Source: JANQOH01 sp965201155
GTDB taxonomy: Bacteria; Pseudomonadota; Alphaproteobacteria; UBA7887
DNA: 64,000 nucleotides
Assembly: GCA_965201155.1 (NCBI GenBank)
Contig: OZ241752.1
Coordinates: 930,001 to 994,000, forward strand
Direction of reading: 5' to 3'
The position numbers and the translations under genes are program-made. Each line of letters starts with the position of its first letter. Within the stretch, counting starts at the first letter, position 1. The notes under the pieces are model-generated. The model saw nothing but the letters and a program-made list of their open reading frames with translations. It had not been told where the DNA came from and did no database searches. Shown piece after piece: positions 54,547 through 63,959 of this stretch.

Positions 54547-57324
54547 CTATATTTTCACCGCCAGCCTGTCGTGCAACCCGTGCGGCGCCCCGGAGAGAAA
54601 CTCTTTCGCCTCCGCCACCGCCTCTGCAAGACCCACTCGCCGTACCGGCACACCCTCCGGGAATGCGTCGAGCAGCCGGCTCGGCATACGGGAATCGAGC
54701 ATGACAAACACGCCCGTATCGTCGGCGCGGCGCACCAGCCGGCCGAAGGCCTGACGCAGCCGCAGCCGCACCATCCTGTCATCCCAGCCCGCGCCGAACC
54801 GCTTGCGCCGCGCCTTGTGCAGAAGGTCCGGCCGCGGCCAGGGCACTCGATCGAACGCGATCAGGCGCAAGGCATCGCCCGGCACGTCAACGCCGTCGCG
54901 CAGCGCATCCGTGCCCAGCAGGCAAGCGTGGCGCTCGGCGCGGAAAATATCCACCAGCGTTGCCGGGTCCAGCCGGTCCACATGCTGCGCAAGCAGCACC
55001 AGCCCCGCCTCCTCCAGGGGCCGCGCCAGCCGCCCATGCACCTGCCGCAGCCGCCATATGGCCGTGAACAGCCCCAGCGCCCCGCCGCCGGCAGCGCAGA
55101 ACAGCGCCCGGCACGCAGCAGCTACCTGGGCCGTACTGTCGCGGTTCACATCGGTCACGATGAACGCCCGCGTCTGCGCCGCGTAATCGAACGGCGACGG
55201 CACCGCCGCGCGCAGCGCCGGCGCCTCCAGATGCCGCGCGCCCACCCGTTCTTCCGCAGCGCGCCATGCCGCCTCCGTGCCGCCAGCCGCGTCGCGCAAG
55301 GTAGCCGAGGTAATCAGTGCACCGTGCAGCGGCGTCAGGACGGCGCGTGCAAACGGCTCCGTGGGGTCAACCCAGTGCCGGCGCATTCCCACATCGCTGT
55401 CGCGTCCGTCACGGCGGGAAATTGCGAACCAGTCGGTAAACGCCTCGTCCGGCTCCCCCGCCAATGACTGCAGCATCGCGCGCCACGCCGCGACCTGTTC
55501 CGTGCGGCGCCGGCGCAAGGCGCGCACCGCGGCATCGAAGCGCGTGCGCAGCGGCTTGTCCATATGCGCCCCGTCCTCATCCAGCCGCTTTTCAAGCACC
55601 GCCTCAAGCGCCGCCATGGGTTCGGACAGCGCTTTCAGCGCCTCGTCCAGCCGTTCCGCCGCCCCCGGCAGCCCCTCCACCGGCGGGCGGACATCCGTTT
55701 CCAGACCGAAACCGAGCGCGGAATCCGTGGCGCGCGCCGATACCTGCCGATGCACGCAGGCAAGAAACACCTCGCACGGGCCGCGCCCCGCGTCCTTGCC
55801 GGCAACACGGCCCAGCCACTCCTCGCCGGGCAGGGCCTGCGCCGCAGCCAGCACAGCGGCGAGCGCTTCCGCTCCCTGATCATCCTCGGCTACCAGATCG
55901 CCAACGCGGCTGCGCAGACCGCGGGCGCGCGCCTGCGCCATCTCCGCCCCGCGCAGCCAGCGCCGCAGTTCACGCGCCTCCAACCCCGACAAATGAAGCG
56001 AAAATGCGCTGTCGGCAGCGTCGAACAGATGATGCCCCTCGTCGAACACAAGCCGCCGCGGACGCGCCGGATCGCCGTCGCCGGAAACCGCAAGACTGAG
56101 AACCAGCGCGTGATTGGCAATCACCAGATCGGCCTGGCGCGCCCGCCGCGCCGCCTGCTCGATGAAACATTTGCGCCAGTGCGTACACGCGGAATGAACA
56201 CACTCGCCGCGCCGGTCGGTGAGCGCGCCGGTGCGCTGGCGCCCGGCAAGGTCCGCCAGCCAGCCGGGAAAATCACCGCCCACCATATCGCCGTCGCGCG
56301 TATGCGCGACCCAGCGTGCGATCAGCCCGTGGCCGACTCCGGGGCCGCCAATACCGGGCAGCACCCGCATGCCATGGCGCGATCCCGCATCCGCAAAATT
56401 GAGCAGGCACAGATAGTTTTCCCTGCCCTTGCGGACAACAACGCGGCGCCGCTTTTCCTCCGCGTCGGGATAAAGCCGGTCGAGTTCGCGGTCAATCTGT
56501 CTTTGAAGATTCTTCGTATAGGTGGAAATCCAGACTGGGGCGTCGTTTTTCTCAACCCAGACACTGGCCGGGGCGATATAGCCGAGCGTCTTGCCGACTC
56601 CGGTGCCCGCCTCCGCCAGCACGATATGCGGATTGTCCTTCTTCTCGCGTGCCGCAAAGGCGGCGCTGGCAGCCGAGGCGTAGTCCGCCTGCTGCGGCCG
56701 TGCTTCGGCGCCGGGACCCAGCAGCGCTGCCAGCCGCGAGCGCGCCTCGGCTGGCGCCACCGGCAAATGGCCCGGCGGCGCAGGCGGAGGGCCGTCGCTC
56801 CATTCGGGCAGGGCGCCGATCACATCGAACCGCCGCCGCGGCGGCGTACCGAGCGCCAGCGTCACAGCCGCGCCCCAACTCCAGCCCTGCCGCGCCATCG
56901 CCCGCGCCGCCGCAGCCGCCGCCGCGCGGTCGGGGTAATCGCTGCGCCCCAGCAACGCCAGCAGCTCCAGCGCGCTCTCACACAGACTCTCGGCCTGGTC
57001 TTCGAGAGTATCGGGCTCCGCCAGCCCGACTGCCGTCGCAAGACCCCGCGGGGTCGGCACGCAAAACTGCGCCGGACGCACAAACGCAAACAGTTCCAAC
57101 ACATCAAGAGCGGCAAACGACGCCCCGCCGAGACGCTGCGCCGTCGCCGGCAAGTGACAGAGCAGCGGCGGCGGACCGGCGCGCGCCAGCGCCGCCGCCC
57201 CCGCGGGCGTCAACCGCTGCGGCGGTCCGCCGCCGCCGCACCAGACCGCCTCACGCGCGCCGGAGACAAGCGCCGGCGCCTGCGCCACAAATTCCCGAAT
57301 CTGCCCTGCCCGCCGCACACTCAT
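54547..57324 (-). CDS. DinG-type ATP-dependent DNA helicase
   Basis: A 925-residue XPD/DinG-family helicase. Walker A is AEAGTGVGKTLGY (about residue 245). A four-cysteine set (YLCLL, ECVHSACTHWRKCF) fits the Fe-S cluster. The DEAH-type box reads LVFDEGHHLFD and motif VI RLRQAFGRLVRR. The N-terminal ~230 residues are an extra domain common in the alphaproteobacterial DinG-like enzymes. I start at the ATG at 57324; the frame is open to 57402. It probably acts in repair of R-loops or damaged forks. Confidence 0.9.
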   Translation of the reverse strand: MSVRRAGQIREFVAQAPALVSGAREAVWCGGGGPPQRLTPAGAAALARAGPPPLLCHLPATAQRLGGASFAALDVLELFAFVRPAQFCVPTPRGLATAVGLAEPDTLEDQAESLCESALELLALLGRSDYPDRAAAAAAARAMARQGWSWGAAVTLALGTPPRRRFDVIGALPEWSDGPPPAPPGHLPVAPAEARSRLAALLGPGAEARPQQADYASAASAAFAAREKKDNPHIVLAEAGTGVGKTLGYIAPASVWVEKNDAPVWISTYTKNLQRQIDRELDRLYPDAEEKRRRVVVRKGRENYLCLLNFADAGSRHGMRVLPGIGGPGVGHGLIARWVAHTRDGDMVGGDFPGWLADLAGRQRTGALTDRRGECVHSACTHWRKCFIEQAARRARQADLVIANHALVLSLAVSGDGDPARPRRLVFDEGHHLFDAADSAFSLHLSGLEARELRRWLRGAEMAQARARGLRSRVGDLVAEDDQGAEALAAVLAAAQALPGEEWLGRVAGKDAGRGPCEVFLACVHRQVSARATDSALGFGLETDVRPPVEGLPGAAERLDEALKALSEPMAALEAVLEKRLDEDGAHMDKPLRTRFDAAVRALRRRRTEQVAAWRAMLQSLAGEPDEAFTDWFAISRRDGRDSDVGMRRHWVDPTEPFARAVLTPLHGALITSATLRDAAGGTEAAWRAAEERVGARHLEAPALRAAVPSPFDYAAQTRAFIVTDVNRDSTAQVAAACRALFCAAGGGALGLFTAIWRLRQVHGRLARPLEEAGLVLLAQHVDRLDPATLVDIFRAERHACLLGTDALRDGVDVPGDALRLIAFDRVPWPRPDLLHKARRKRFGAGWDDRMVRLRLRQAFGRLVRRADDTGVFVMLDSRMPSRLLDAFPEGVPVRRVGLAEAVAEAKEFLSGAPHGLHDRLAVKI

Positions 57325-57534
57325 GCGCGAACTATAGAACATGGCGGGACGACGCGCTGCGACAGAAACGCGCCGCCATGCGGCACTGGACATCTGCCCC
57401 ATGTTCTGCTATGGTTCGAAACCTGTCACCAAGCACCGGCGCGGCAAATCCCACTTGTTCGCCGTTGTCGGTGCAATTACGGCAAAATCAAGGCGACTTG
57501 AGACCGGCGAAGCCGGCGTCTATATCTGGCGGCC

Positions 57535-58734
57535 ATGCATGACACGCCCTTGAATGCCGCGCCCGCCGGCCCCGCGCTGCCGCTTGACGAAACCTTCGCC
57601 GACATCCGCGAAGGCGTGCGCGCGCTGTGCGCCGACTATCCCGGCCCCTACTGGCAGGCGCTCGACCGCGAACGCGCCTACCCCGCCGAGTTCGTCAAGG
57701 CGCTCACCGACGCCGGCTATCTCGCCGCGCTGATCCCGGAACATTATGGCGGCAGCAGCCTGCCCATCGCCGCCGGCGGCGCAATATTGGAGGAAATCCA
57801 TCGCGCCGGCTGCAACGGCGCCGCCTGCCACGCCCAGATGTACACCATGGGCACCGTGCTGCGGCACGGTTCGGAAGACCAGAAACAGCGCTACCTGCCC
57901 GAAATCGCCTCGGGCGCCCTGCGCTTGCAAGCCTTCGCCGTCACCGAACCGGGAACCGGTTCCGACACCACACGCCTCAAGACCACCGCAGTTCCGCATG
58001 GCAACGGCTATCGCGTCAACGGCCAGAAGGTATGGACCAGCCGCGCCGAATATTCCGACCTCATGCTGCTGCTCGCGCGCACCACTCCGGTGGAACAGGC
58101 CACCTCCCGCCGCCGCGGCCTATCCGTGTTTCTGGTCGATATGCGGGGTGCGTCGGAAAAGGAACTCTCGATCCGTCCGATCCGCACCATGATCAACCAT
58201 GCGACCACGGAAATCTTCTTTGACGACCTAAAAATCCCCGCCGATACACTGATCGGCGAGGAAGGAGAAGGCTTCTCCTACATTCTCGACGGCATGAACG
58301 CCGAGCGCATCCTGATCGCCCATGAATCCCTCGGCGACGCCCGGTATTTCATCGACAAGGCCTGCGCCTATGCGGGCGAGCGCAGCGTGTTCGGCGCTCC
58401 CATCGGACGCAATCAGGGCATCCAGTTCCCCATCGCACGCGCTCATGCCGCCACCGAAGCCGCCGAGCTGATGGCGCGCAAGGCGGCCGCCCTGTTCGAT
58501 GCCGGTCGCCCCTGCGGACCGGAAGCCAATATGGCGAAACTGCTCGCCTCGGAAGCCGCATGGGCCGCCGGTGAAGCCTGCATGCAAACCCATGGCGGCT
58601 TCGCTTTCGCCGAGGAGTACGATATCGAACGCAAATGGCGGGAATGCCGCCTCTATCAGATTGCACCCATCTCCACCAATCTCATTCTCGGCTATATCGG
58701 CCAGCATGTGCTCGGCATGCCCCGCTCCTACTGA
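57535..58734 (+). CDS. Acyl-CoA dehydrogenase
   Basis: A 399-residue FAD enzyme. QAFAVTEPGTGSDT is the flavin/substrate region and QTHGGFAFAEEYDIERKWRE the C-terminal helix. The segment that usually holds the catalytic EGT reads LYQIAPISTNLIL, so the base must be elsewhere, as in some ACAD subfamilies. It desaturates an unknown acyl-CoA. It opens a plus-strand cluster of CoA-ester genes, 30 nt before the CoA-transferase. Confidence 0.9.
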   Translation: MHDTPLNAAPAGPALPLDETFADIREGVRALCADYPGPYWQALDRERAYPAEFVKALTDAGYLAALIPEHYGGSSLPIAAGGAILEEIHRAGCNGAACHAQMYTMGTVLRHGSEDQKQRYLPEIASGALRLQAFAVTEPGTGSDTTRLKTTAVPHGNGYRVNGQKVWTSRAEYSDLMLLLARTTPVEQATSRRRGLSVFLVDMRGASEKELSIRPIRTMINHATTEIFFDDLKIPADTLIGEEGEGFSYILDGMNAERILIAHESLGDARYFIDKACAYAGERSVFGAPIGRNQGIQFPIARAHAATEAAELMARKAAALFDAGRPCGPEANMAKLLASEAAWAAGEACMQTHGGFAFAEEYDIERKWRECRLYQIAPISTNLILGYIGQHVLGMPRSY

Positions 58735-58764
58735 TACCGCCCCCGGACGCCGGGAAACCGCACC

Positions 58765-59907
58765 ATGCCCGCAACCCCTGAACCCGCCCTGCCTTTCTCC
58801 GGCCTTCTCGTGGTCGCCGTCGAACAGGCCGTGGCGGCGCCGCTCTGTTCATCGCGCCTCGCCGATGCCGGCGCGCGTGTCATCAAGATAGAGCGGCCTG
58901 AAGGCGACTTCGCCCGCTATTACGACCGCGTCGTCAATGGCGACAGCGCCTATTTCGTGTGGCTCAACCGCGGCAAGGAATCCCTCACCCTCAATATCAA
59001 GCAGGCTGATGACGCCGCGCTGCTGCGCCGTATCATCAGCCGCGCCGACGTCTATATCCAGAACCTCGCGCCCGGCGCCGCCGACCGCGCCGGTATCGGC
59101 AGCGCCGCCATGCGCGAGGCTAATCCGCGCCTGGTCACCTGCGATATTTCCGGCTATGGCGAAGACGGCCCCTATCGCGACATGAAGGCCTATGACCTGC
59201 TGGTGCAAGCCGAAACCGGGCTGTGCATGGTCACCGGCACCCCGGAAGCGCCTGGGCGTGTCGGCGTCTCGGTCTGCGACATCGCCGCCGGCCTCAACGC
59301 GCTCAACGGCATCGGCCAGGCACTCTACCGACGCGAACGCACCGGCATCGGGTCAGGCATCAAGGTCTCCCTGTTCGGCGGCATGGCCGACTGGATGACC
59401 GTGCCCTGGCTCTATCAGACCCACGCCGGCGCGGCGCCGCCGCGTTCCGGTCTCCGGCACCCTTCTGTCGCGCCTTACGGCGCTTACGCCGCCGGCGACG
59501 GGAAACAGGTGCTCATCTCCATCCAGAACGAGCGTGAATGGCGCCTCCTCTGCGCCGATGTGCTCGAACAGGCGGACCTCGCCGACGACCCCCGTTTCAA
59601 CGACCCGGTGAAACGCGTCGAACACCGCGACGCGCTGGAGGAAATCATCCGCACCTGCTTCGCGCGCTGGCCGCGAGAGGAACTGATGGCCCGCTTGCGC
59701 CAGGCCCGCATCGCCTGCGGCGCGCTGAATGAAATCGCCGATTTCGCGCAGCACCCGCAGCTGCGCACCATCACCTATGACGCGCCTTCCGGCCCGGCAA
59801 CGGTCGTGGCGCCGCCGGTCATCCGAAGCGGCGAAGAGCCGCATTACGGGCCGGCCCCGAAACTCGGGGAGCACTCCCAGGCCATAAGAGCGGAATTCGC
59901 AGCATGA
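58765..59907 (+). CDS. Class III CoA-transferase (CaiB/BaiF family)
   Basis: A 380-residue family III CoA-transferase. It has VVAVEQAVAAPLCSSRLADAGARVIKIERPEGD at the N-terminus (first 20 residues diagnostic), the catalytic Asp in KAYDLLVQAETGL, and NIKQADDAALLRRI. It moves CoA between carboxylic acids. Its stop overlaps the next start by 4 nt (ATGA), showing coupling with the MaoC-like dehydratase. Confidence 0.92.
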   Translation: MPATPEPALPFSGLLVVAVEQAVAAPLCSSRLADAGARVIKIERPEGDFARYYDRVVNGDSAYFVWLNRGKESLTLNIKQADDAALLRRIISRADVYIQNLAPGAADRAGIGSAAMREANPRLVTCDISGYGEDGPYRDMKAYDLLVQAETGLCMVTGTPEAPGRVGVSVCDIAAGLNALNGIGQALYRRERTGIGSGIKVSLFGGMADWMTVPWLYQTHAGAAPPRSGLRHPSVAPYGAYAAGDGKQVLISIQNEREWRLLCADVLEQADLADDPRFNDPVKRVEHRDALEEIIRTCFARWPREELMARLRQARIACGALNEIADFAQHPQLRTITYDAPSGPATVVAPPVIRSGEEPHYGPAPKLGEHSQAIRAEFAA

Positions 59908-60737
59908 CAAACGCCGTAACCGACTGGATCGGCCGCACCCGCGGTACCGACGACCTGATTGCCCCTTTCCAGAGCGCCGGCATGGCGGCAACGCTGGACC
60001 ACGAGTCCGCGCCGGCGGAAGGCGCCGCCCTGCCGCCAGGATGGCACTGGCTGTTCTTCGCCGATCTGCCGCGCCAGTCCGCCCTCGCAACCGACGGACA
60101 TGAAAAACGCGGCGATTTCCTGCCTCCCATCGCGCTGCCGCGCCGCATGTGGGCCAGCAACCGACTCGCCTTTCACCGCCCGCTCAGGGTCGGCGAACGC
60201 GCGCGGCGCGACAGCGAAATCATGTCCGTGACCGAGAAGCAGGGCCGCCAGGGGCCGCTCGCTTTCGTCACCGTTCATCACGCCTATTCCGGCGCTGACG
60301 GATTGGCGCTCGAGGAATGGCACAACATCGTCTATCGCCCGCCCGCCGGCCCCGGCGACGCACCGCCGCGTACCGAACCAGCGCCCATGGACGCGAAATG
60401 GCGGCGTGAACTGGTTCCTGATGAAGTCATGCTGTTCCGCTATTCGGGACTGACCTTCAACGGCCACCGCATTCATTACGACCACCCTTACGTCACCGGC
60501 GAGGAAGGCTATGAAGCGCTGATCGTGCACGGGCCGCTTACCGCGACCCTGCTGCTTGATCTCGTCGCCCGGTCAGTGCCCGACACTGCCTTGGCCGGCG
60601 TGCAGTTCCGCGCGGTGCGCCCCGTCTATGCAGGAAGCCCCCTGTTACTCGAAGCCGCCCCCACCGAGGCCGGCATTACCGCCTGGGCCATGTTTGACGG
60701 CGCCCTTGCCATGCGCGCCGACATCACGCTCGCCTGA
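59904..60737 (+). CDS. MaoC-like / FAS1-type dehydratase (mesaconyl-CoA hydratase-like)
   Basis: A 277-residue double hot-dog protein. An N-terminal hot-dog domain (WHWLFFADLPRQSALATDGH, RMWASNRLAFHRPLRVGE) precedes a C-terminal MaoC-like hot dog (RYSGLTFNGHRIHYDHPYV). The Asn/His/Asp pattern NGHRIHYD is the hydratase site. This arrangement resembles mesaconyl-C4-CoA hydratase and mitochondrial-type 3-hydroxyacyl dehydratases. With an acyl-CoA dehydrogenase and CoA-transferase upstream, it likely hydrates an enoyl-CoA. Confidence 0.88.
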   Translation: MTNAVTDWIGRTRGTDDLIAPFQSAGMAATLDHESAPAEGAALPPGWHWLFFADLPRQSALATDGHEKRGDFLPPIALPRRMWASNRLAFHRPLRVGERARRDSEIMSVTEKQGRQGPLAFVTVHHAYSGADGLALEEWHNIVYRPPAGPGDAPPRTEPAPMDAKWRRELVPDEVMLFRYSGLTFNGHRIHYDHPYVTGEEGYEALIVHGPLTATLLLDLVARSVPDTALAGVQFRAVRPVYAGSPLLLEAAPTEAGITAWAMFDGALAMRADITLA

Positions 60738-60760
60738 CCCGCCCGCCGCCGCCCTGCGCC

Positions 60761-61639
60761 ATGTCCGACACTCCGCACGGCCCGACCTCGCACAGCTATT
60801 TCTCGCAGCGCCTGCGCCTGCATTATGTCGATTGGGGAAATGAGCAGGCGCCGCCGCTGCTGCTTGTCCATGGCGGGCGCGACCATTGCCGAAACTGGGA
60901 CTGGGTGGCCCAGGCCCTGCGCGCCGACTACCACATCATCGCCCCCGACCTGCGCGGGCACGGCGATTCGCAATGGATGATCGGCGGTACATACCGCATG
61001 TCCGATTATGTCTATGACATCGCGCAGCTTATCCACCAGACCATCGACCGCCCGGTGAATATCGTCAGCCATTCGCTCGGCGGCATGATCAGCCTGCGCT
61101 ATGCCGGGTTGTATCCCGACCGCGTGCGGCGCGTCGTCGCAGTGGAAGGACTCGGGCCGCCGCCGGCGTGGCTTGCCGAGCATCTCGCCAAACCCGTTGC
61201 GCAGCGCCTTGTCGACTGGATCGACCAGGTGCGCGGCCTGTCGGGGCGCCTGCCGCGGCGCTACCCCACGCTCGAAGACGCGTTCCGGCGGATGCACGAG
61301 GAAAACCCCCATCTGTCGCCGCAGCAAGCGCGCCACCTGACGGTGCACGGCATCAACCAGAACGAGGACGGCACCTACAGTTGGAAGTTCGACAACTATG
61401 TCCGGCTATTTGCCGCCACCGGCCTGGCCCCCGAACAACTGTACGATATCTGGGGAAACATCACTTGCCCCGTGCTGCTGGTGCGCGGCACCGAAAGCTG
61501 GGCCGGAGACCCGAGAGAAGACGGTCGCGACGCCCATTTCCGCAATGTCCGCTGCCTCGACATTGAAGGCGCGGGCCATTGGGCGCATCATGACCGGCTG
61601 GACCAGTTCGTTGCCGAAGTCCGCGCCTTTCTGGCGTAA
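60761..61639 (+). CDS. Alpha/beta hydrolase
   Basis: A 292-residue cytosolic serine hydrolase. Oxyanion motif LLVHGGRDHCRNW, PDLRGHGDSQW, nucleophile elbow VSHSLGGM, acid near RGTESWAGDP and His in GAGHWAHHD are intact. It follows the dehydratase by 23 nt. Substrate unknown; an ester or thioester in the cluster's pathway is plausible. Confidence 0.88.
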   Translation: MSDTPHGPTSHSYFSQRLRLHYVDWGNEQAPPLLLVHGGRDHCRNWDWVAQALRADYHIIAPDLRGHGDSQWMIGGTYRMSDYVYDIAQLIHQTIDRPVNIVSHSLGGMISLRYAGLYPDRVRRVVAVEGLGPPPAWLAEHLAKPVAQRLVDWIDQVRGLSGRLPRRYPTLEDAFRRMHEENPHLSPQQARHLTVHGINQNEDGTYSWKFDNYVRLFAATGLAPEQLYDIWGNITCPVLLVRGTESWAGDPREDGRDAHFRNVRCLDIEGAGHWAHHDRLDQFVAEVRAFLA

Positions 61640-61655
61640 CAGGGAGCAAGACACC

Positions 61656-62666
61656 ATGCAGCGCAAGAAACTCGGCCGCAGCGGCCTCAGTGTGTCCCGC
61701 CTGTGCCTCGGCACCATGATGTTCGGCGTCGAAACCTCCGAAAGCGACGCCAAACGCATCGTCGATACCGCCTTCGACGGCGGCATAAACTTCATCGACA
61801 CTGCCGATGTCTATCATCGCGGACTGTCGGAAGAAGTCGTCGGGCGCCTGATCGCCGACAAGCGCAATGACTGGATTCTCGCCACCAAGGTCGGCGGACC
61901 GTTCGACCCCGACGAGCCGAACCGCGCCGGCCTCTCGCGGCGTTGGATCAGCGAAGCGCTGGATGCCAGCTTGCAGCGGCTCGGCGTCGACCATATCGAC
62001 ATTTACTATTGGCACCGCGAAGACCCGAATACCGCCCTTGAGGAATCGGTGGCGGCCGTCGGTGACGCCATTCGCGCCGGGAAAATCCGCTATTTCGCCC
62101 TGTCCAACTTCAAGGCCTGGCGGCACGCCGAGGTCATGCGCCTGTGCGCCGAATTGGGCGTGGACAAGCCGGTCGCCAGCCAGCCCTACTACAACGCGAT
62201 GAACCGCCAGCCGGAAACCGAAGTGTTGCCGGCCTGCGCCCATTACGGCCTCGGGGTCGTGCCCTACAGCCCCGCCGCGCGCGGTGTTCTCAGCGGCAAG
62301 TACACTCCCGGCGCCGCGCCGCCGGAAGGCAGCCGCGCCGCCCGCAAGGACCGCCGCATGATGCAGACCGAGTTCCGTCCGGAAAGCCTGGAAATCGCCC
62401 AGAAGGTCGTGGCGCATGCCCGGGCGCGCGGCATGTCGCCGGTGCAATTCGCGGTCAATTGGGTGCTCGCCAACCCGCTCGTTACGGCAGCCATTGTCGG
62501 CCCTCGCACCCTGCCCCAGATGACGGACTATCTCGGCGTGTCCGACCACGAATGGACAGCGGAGGATGAAGCGCTGATCGACTCGCATGTGCCGCCCGGC
62601 TATCCGTCGACCCACGGCTTCCTCGACCCGGTCTATCCCGTCCAGGGCCGCCCGGTCGGGGGATAA
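61656..62666 (+). CDS. Aldo/keto reductase
   Basis: A 336-residue TIM-barrel reductase. FIDTADVYHRG holds catalytic Asp/Tyr, WILATKVGG the Lys and IDIYYWHRED the His. NADPH-binding region TAAIVGPRTLPQM follows near the C-terminus. The ATG at 61656 has a CAGGGAG site; the frame is open upstream inside the hydrolase gene. It belongs to the potassium-channel-beta-like/general stress AKR group. Substrate unknown. Confidence 0.9.
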   Translation: MQRKKLGRSGLSVSRLCLGTMMFGVETSESDAKRIVDTAFDGGINFIDTADVYHRGLSEEVVGRLIADKRNDWILATKVGGPFDPDEPNRAGLSRRWISEALDASLQRLGVDHIDIYYWHREDPNTALEESVAAVGDAIRAGKIRYFALSNFKAWRHAEVMRLCAELGVDKPVASQPYYNAMNRQPETEVLPACAHYGLGVVPYSPAARGVLSGKYTPGAAPPEGSRAARKDRRMMQTEFRPESLEIAQKVVAHARARGMSPVQFAVNWVLANPLVTAAIVGPRTLPQMTDYLGVSDHEWTAEDEALIDSHVPPGYPSTHGFLDPVYPVQGRPVGG

Positions 62667-62704
62667 GGCTGGGCGAGGCCGCGCCAGACAACGAAGGTAA
62701 AATC

Positions 62705-63808
62705 ATGCATATCGGAATGAGCGTTTTCTTCCAGAACCGGATTCCCGGCATGACCGATCGCGCAGTTTACCGCCACGAAGCGGGACTCGCGGACAGGGCC
62801 GAGGGAATGGGCTTCGACAGTATCTGGACCGCCGAACACCATTTCGACAACTACACCATGTGCCCCAACGTCGCCCAGTTCCTTACCTGGATGGCGGCGC
62901 GCACCGAGCGGGTCAAACTCGGCTCGATGGTCATGGTGCTGCCCTGGCATGACCCCGTGCGCCTCGCCGAGGAAGTTGCGGTGCTCGACCACCTCTCGAA
63001 CGGGCGTGTGATCCTGGGAGTCGGGCGCGGCCTCGGGCGCATCGAATTCCACGGCTTCCGGCGCAATATGGGTGAAAGCCGCCAACGCTTTGTCGAATAT
63101 TCCGAAGCGATCCTGGAAGCGCTCGAAACCGGCTACATCGAATATGACGGCGCCCTCTACAAGCAGCCGCGCAAGCAGATCCGGCCCTTCCCCTTCAAGA
63201 CCTTCAAGGGCCGCACCTACGCTTCTGCAGTCAGCCCCGAGTCGGCGCGCATCATGGCCAGGCTCGGCATCGGCGTCATGATCATCGCCCAGAAACCATG
63301 GGACAAGACGCTCGAAGAACTCGCCATGTATCGCGAATTCTACCGCGAATTTCACAATGGCGCCGAAGCGCCGCCGCCCCTCATCGCCTGTTTCACCGCG
63401 GTTAGCGAGGACCCGTCGGTCGCCGACGAAATGCGCCGGAAATACATTCGCGCCTACGCACATTCCGCCGTGGAACACTACGAGTTCCAGAATGAGGGCC
63501 TCGCCGACATCACGGGTTACGAGTATTACGGCGGCCTCGCCCGCAACATCAAGAAGCACGGCGTCGACAAATTCGCCAACTTCCTGGCCGACCTCCAAGT
63601 CTACGGCACGCCTGCCCAGGTGCTCGACCGGATGCGGGAATATCAGGACCTCACCGGCTGCGCGGCGTTCCTGTGCGCCTTCTCCTATGGCGGAATGCCC
63701 CATGAACTGACGCACGAGAACATGAACACTTTCGCCGCTCACTGCCTGCCGACGCTGAAAGCGCTGGAAATGGACGGCGCCCCCGACGCTCTGCGCGCCG
63801 CCGCCTGA
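62705..63808 (+). CDS. LLM-class flavin-dependent oxidoreductase
   Basis: A 367-residue luciferase-like monooxygenase. SIWTAEHHFDNY is the typical early strand/helix, then TERVKLGSMVMVLPWHDPVRLAEEVAVLDHLSNGRVILGVGRG (first 20 residues of this and GVGRGLGRIEF are diagnostic). It uses reduced flavin (FMNH2 or F420-like) and oxygen to oxidise an organic substrate. It is the last gene of the plus-strand cluster, 38 nt after the aldo/keto reductase. Confidence 0.9.
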   Translation: MHIGMSVFFQNRIPGMTDRAVYRHEAGLADRAEGMGFDSIWTAEHHFDNYTMCPNVAQFLTWMAARTERVKLGSMVMVLPWHDPVRLAEEVAVLDHLSNGRVILGVGRGLGRIEFHGFRRNMGESRQRFVEYSEAILEALETGYIEYDGALYKQPRKQIRPFPFKTFKGRTYASAVSPESARIMARLGIGVMIIAQKPWDKTLEELAMYREFYREFHNGAEAPPPLIACFTAVSEDPSVADEMRRKYIRAYAHSAVEHYEFQNEGLADITGYEYYGGLARNIKKHGVDKFANFLADLQVYGTPAQVLDRMREYQDLTGCAAFLCAFSYGGMPHELTHENMNTFAAHCLPTLKALEMDGAPDALRAAA

Positions 63809-63959
63809 CCGGCACGGTCATGCCCTTGCGCGGGCAGGACAGTTCGTATATTGTTCCTTGACCGTCAACAACTCCCCGGCGCCGAAGTTAGACGGAATTC
63901 GGCTGATCCCCGCGAATCCCGGCAAATCCCGGTTTGCGTGCCAAAAACCCCCAACCCCC

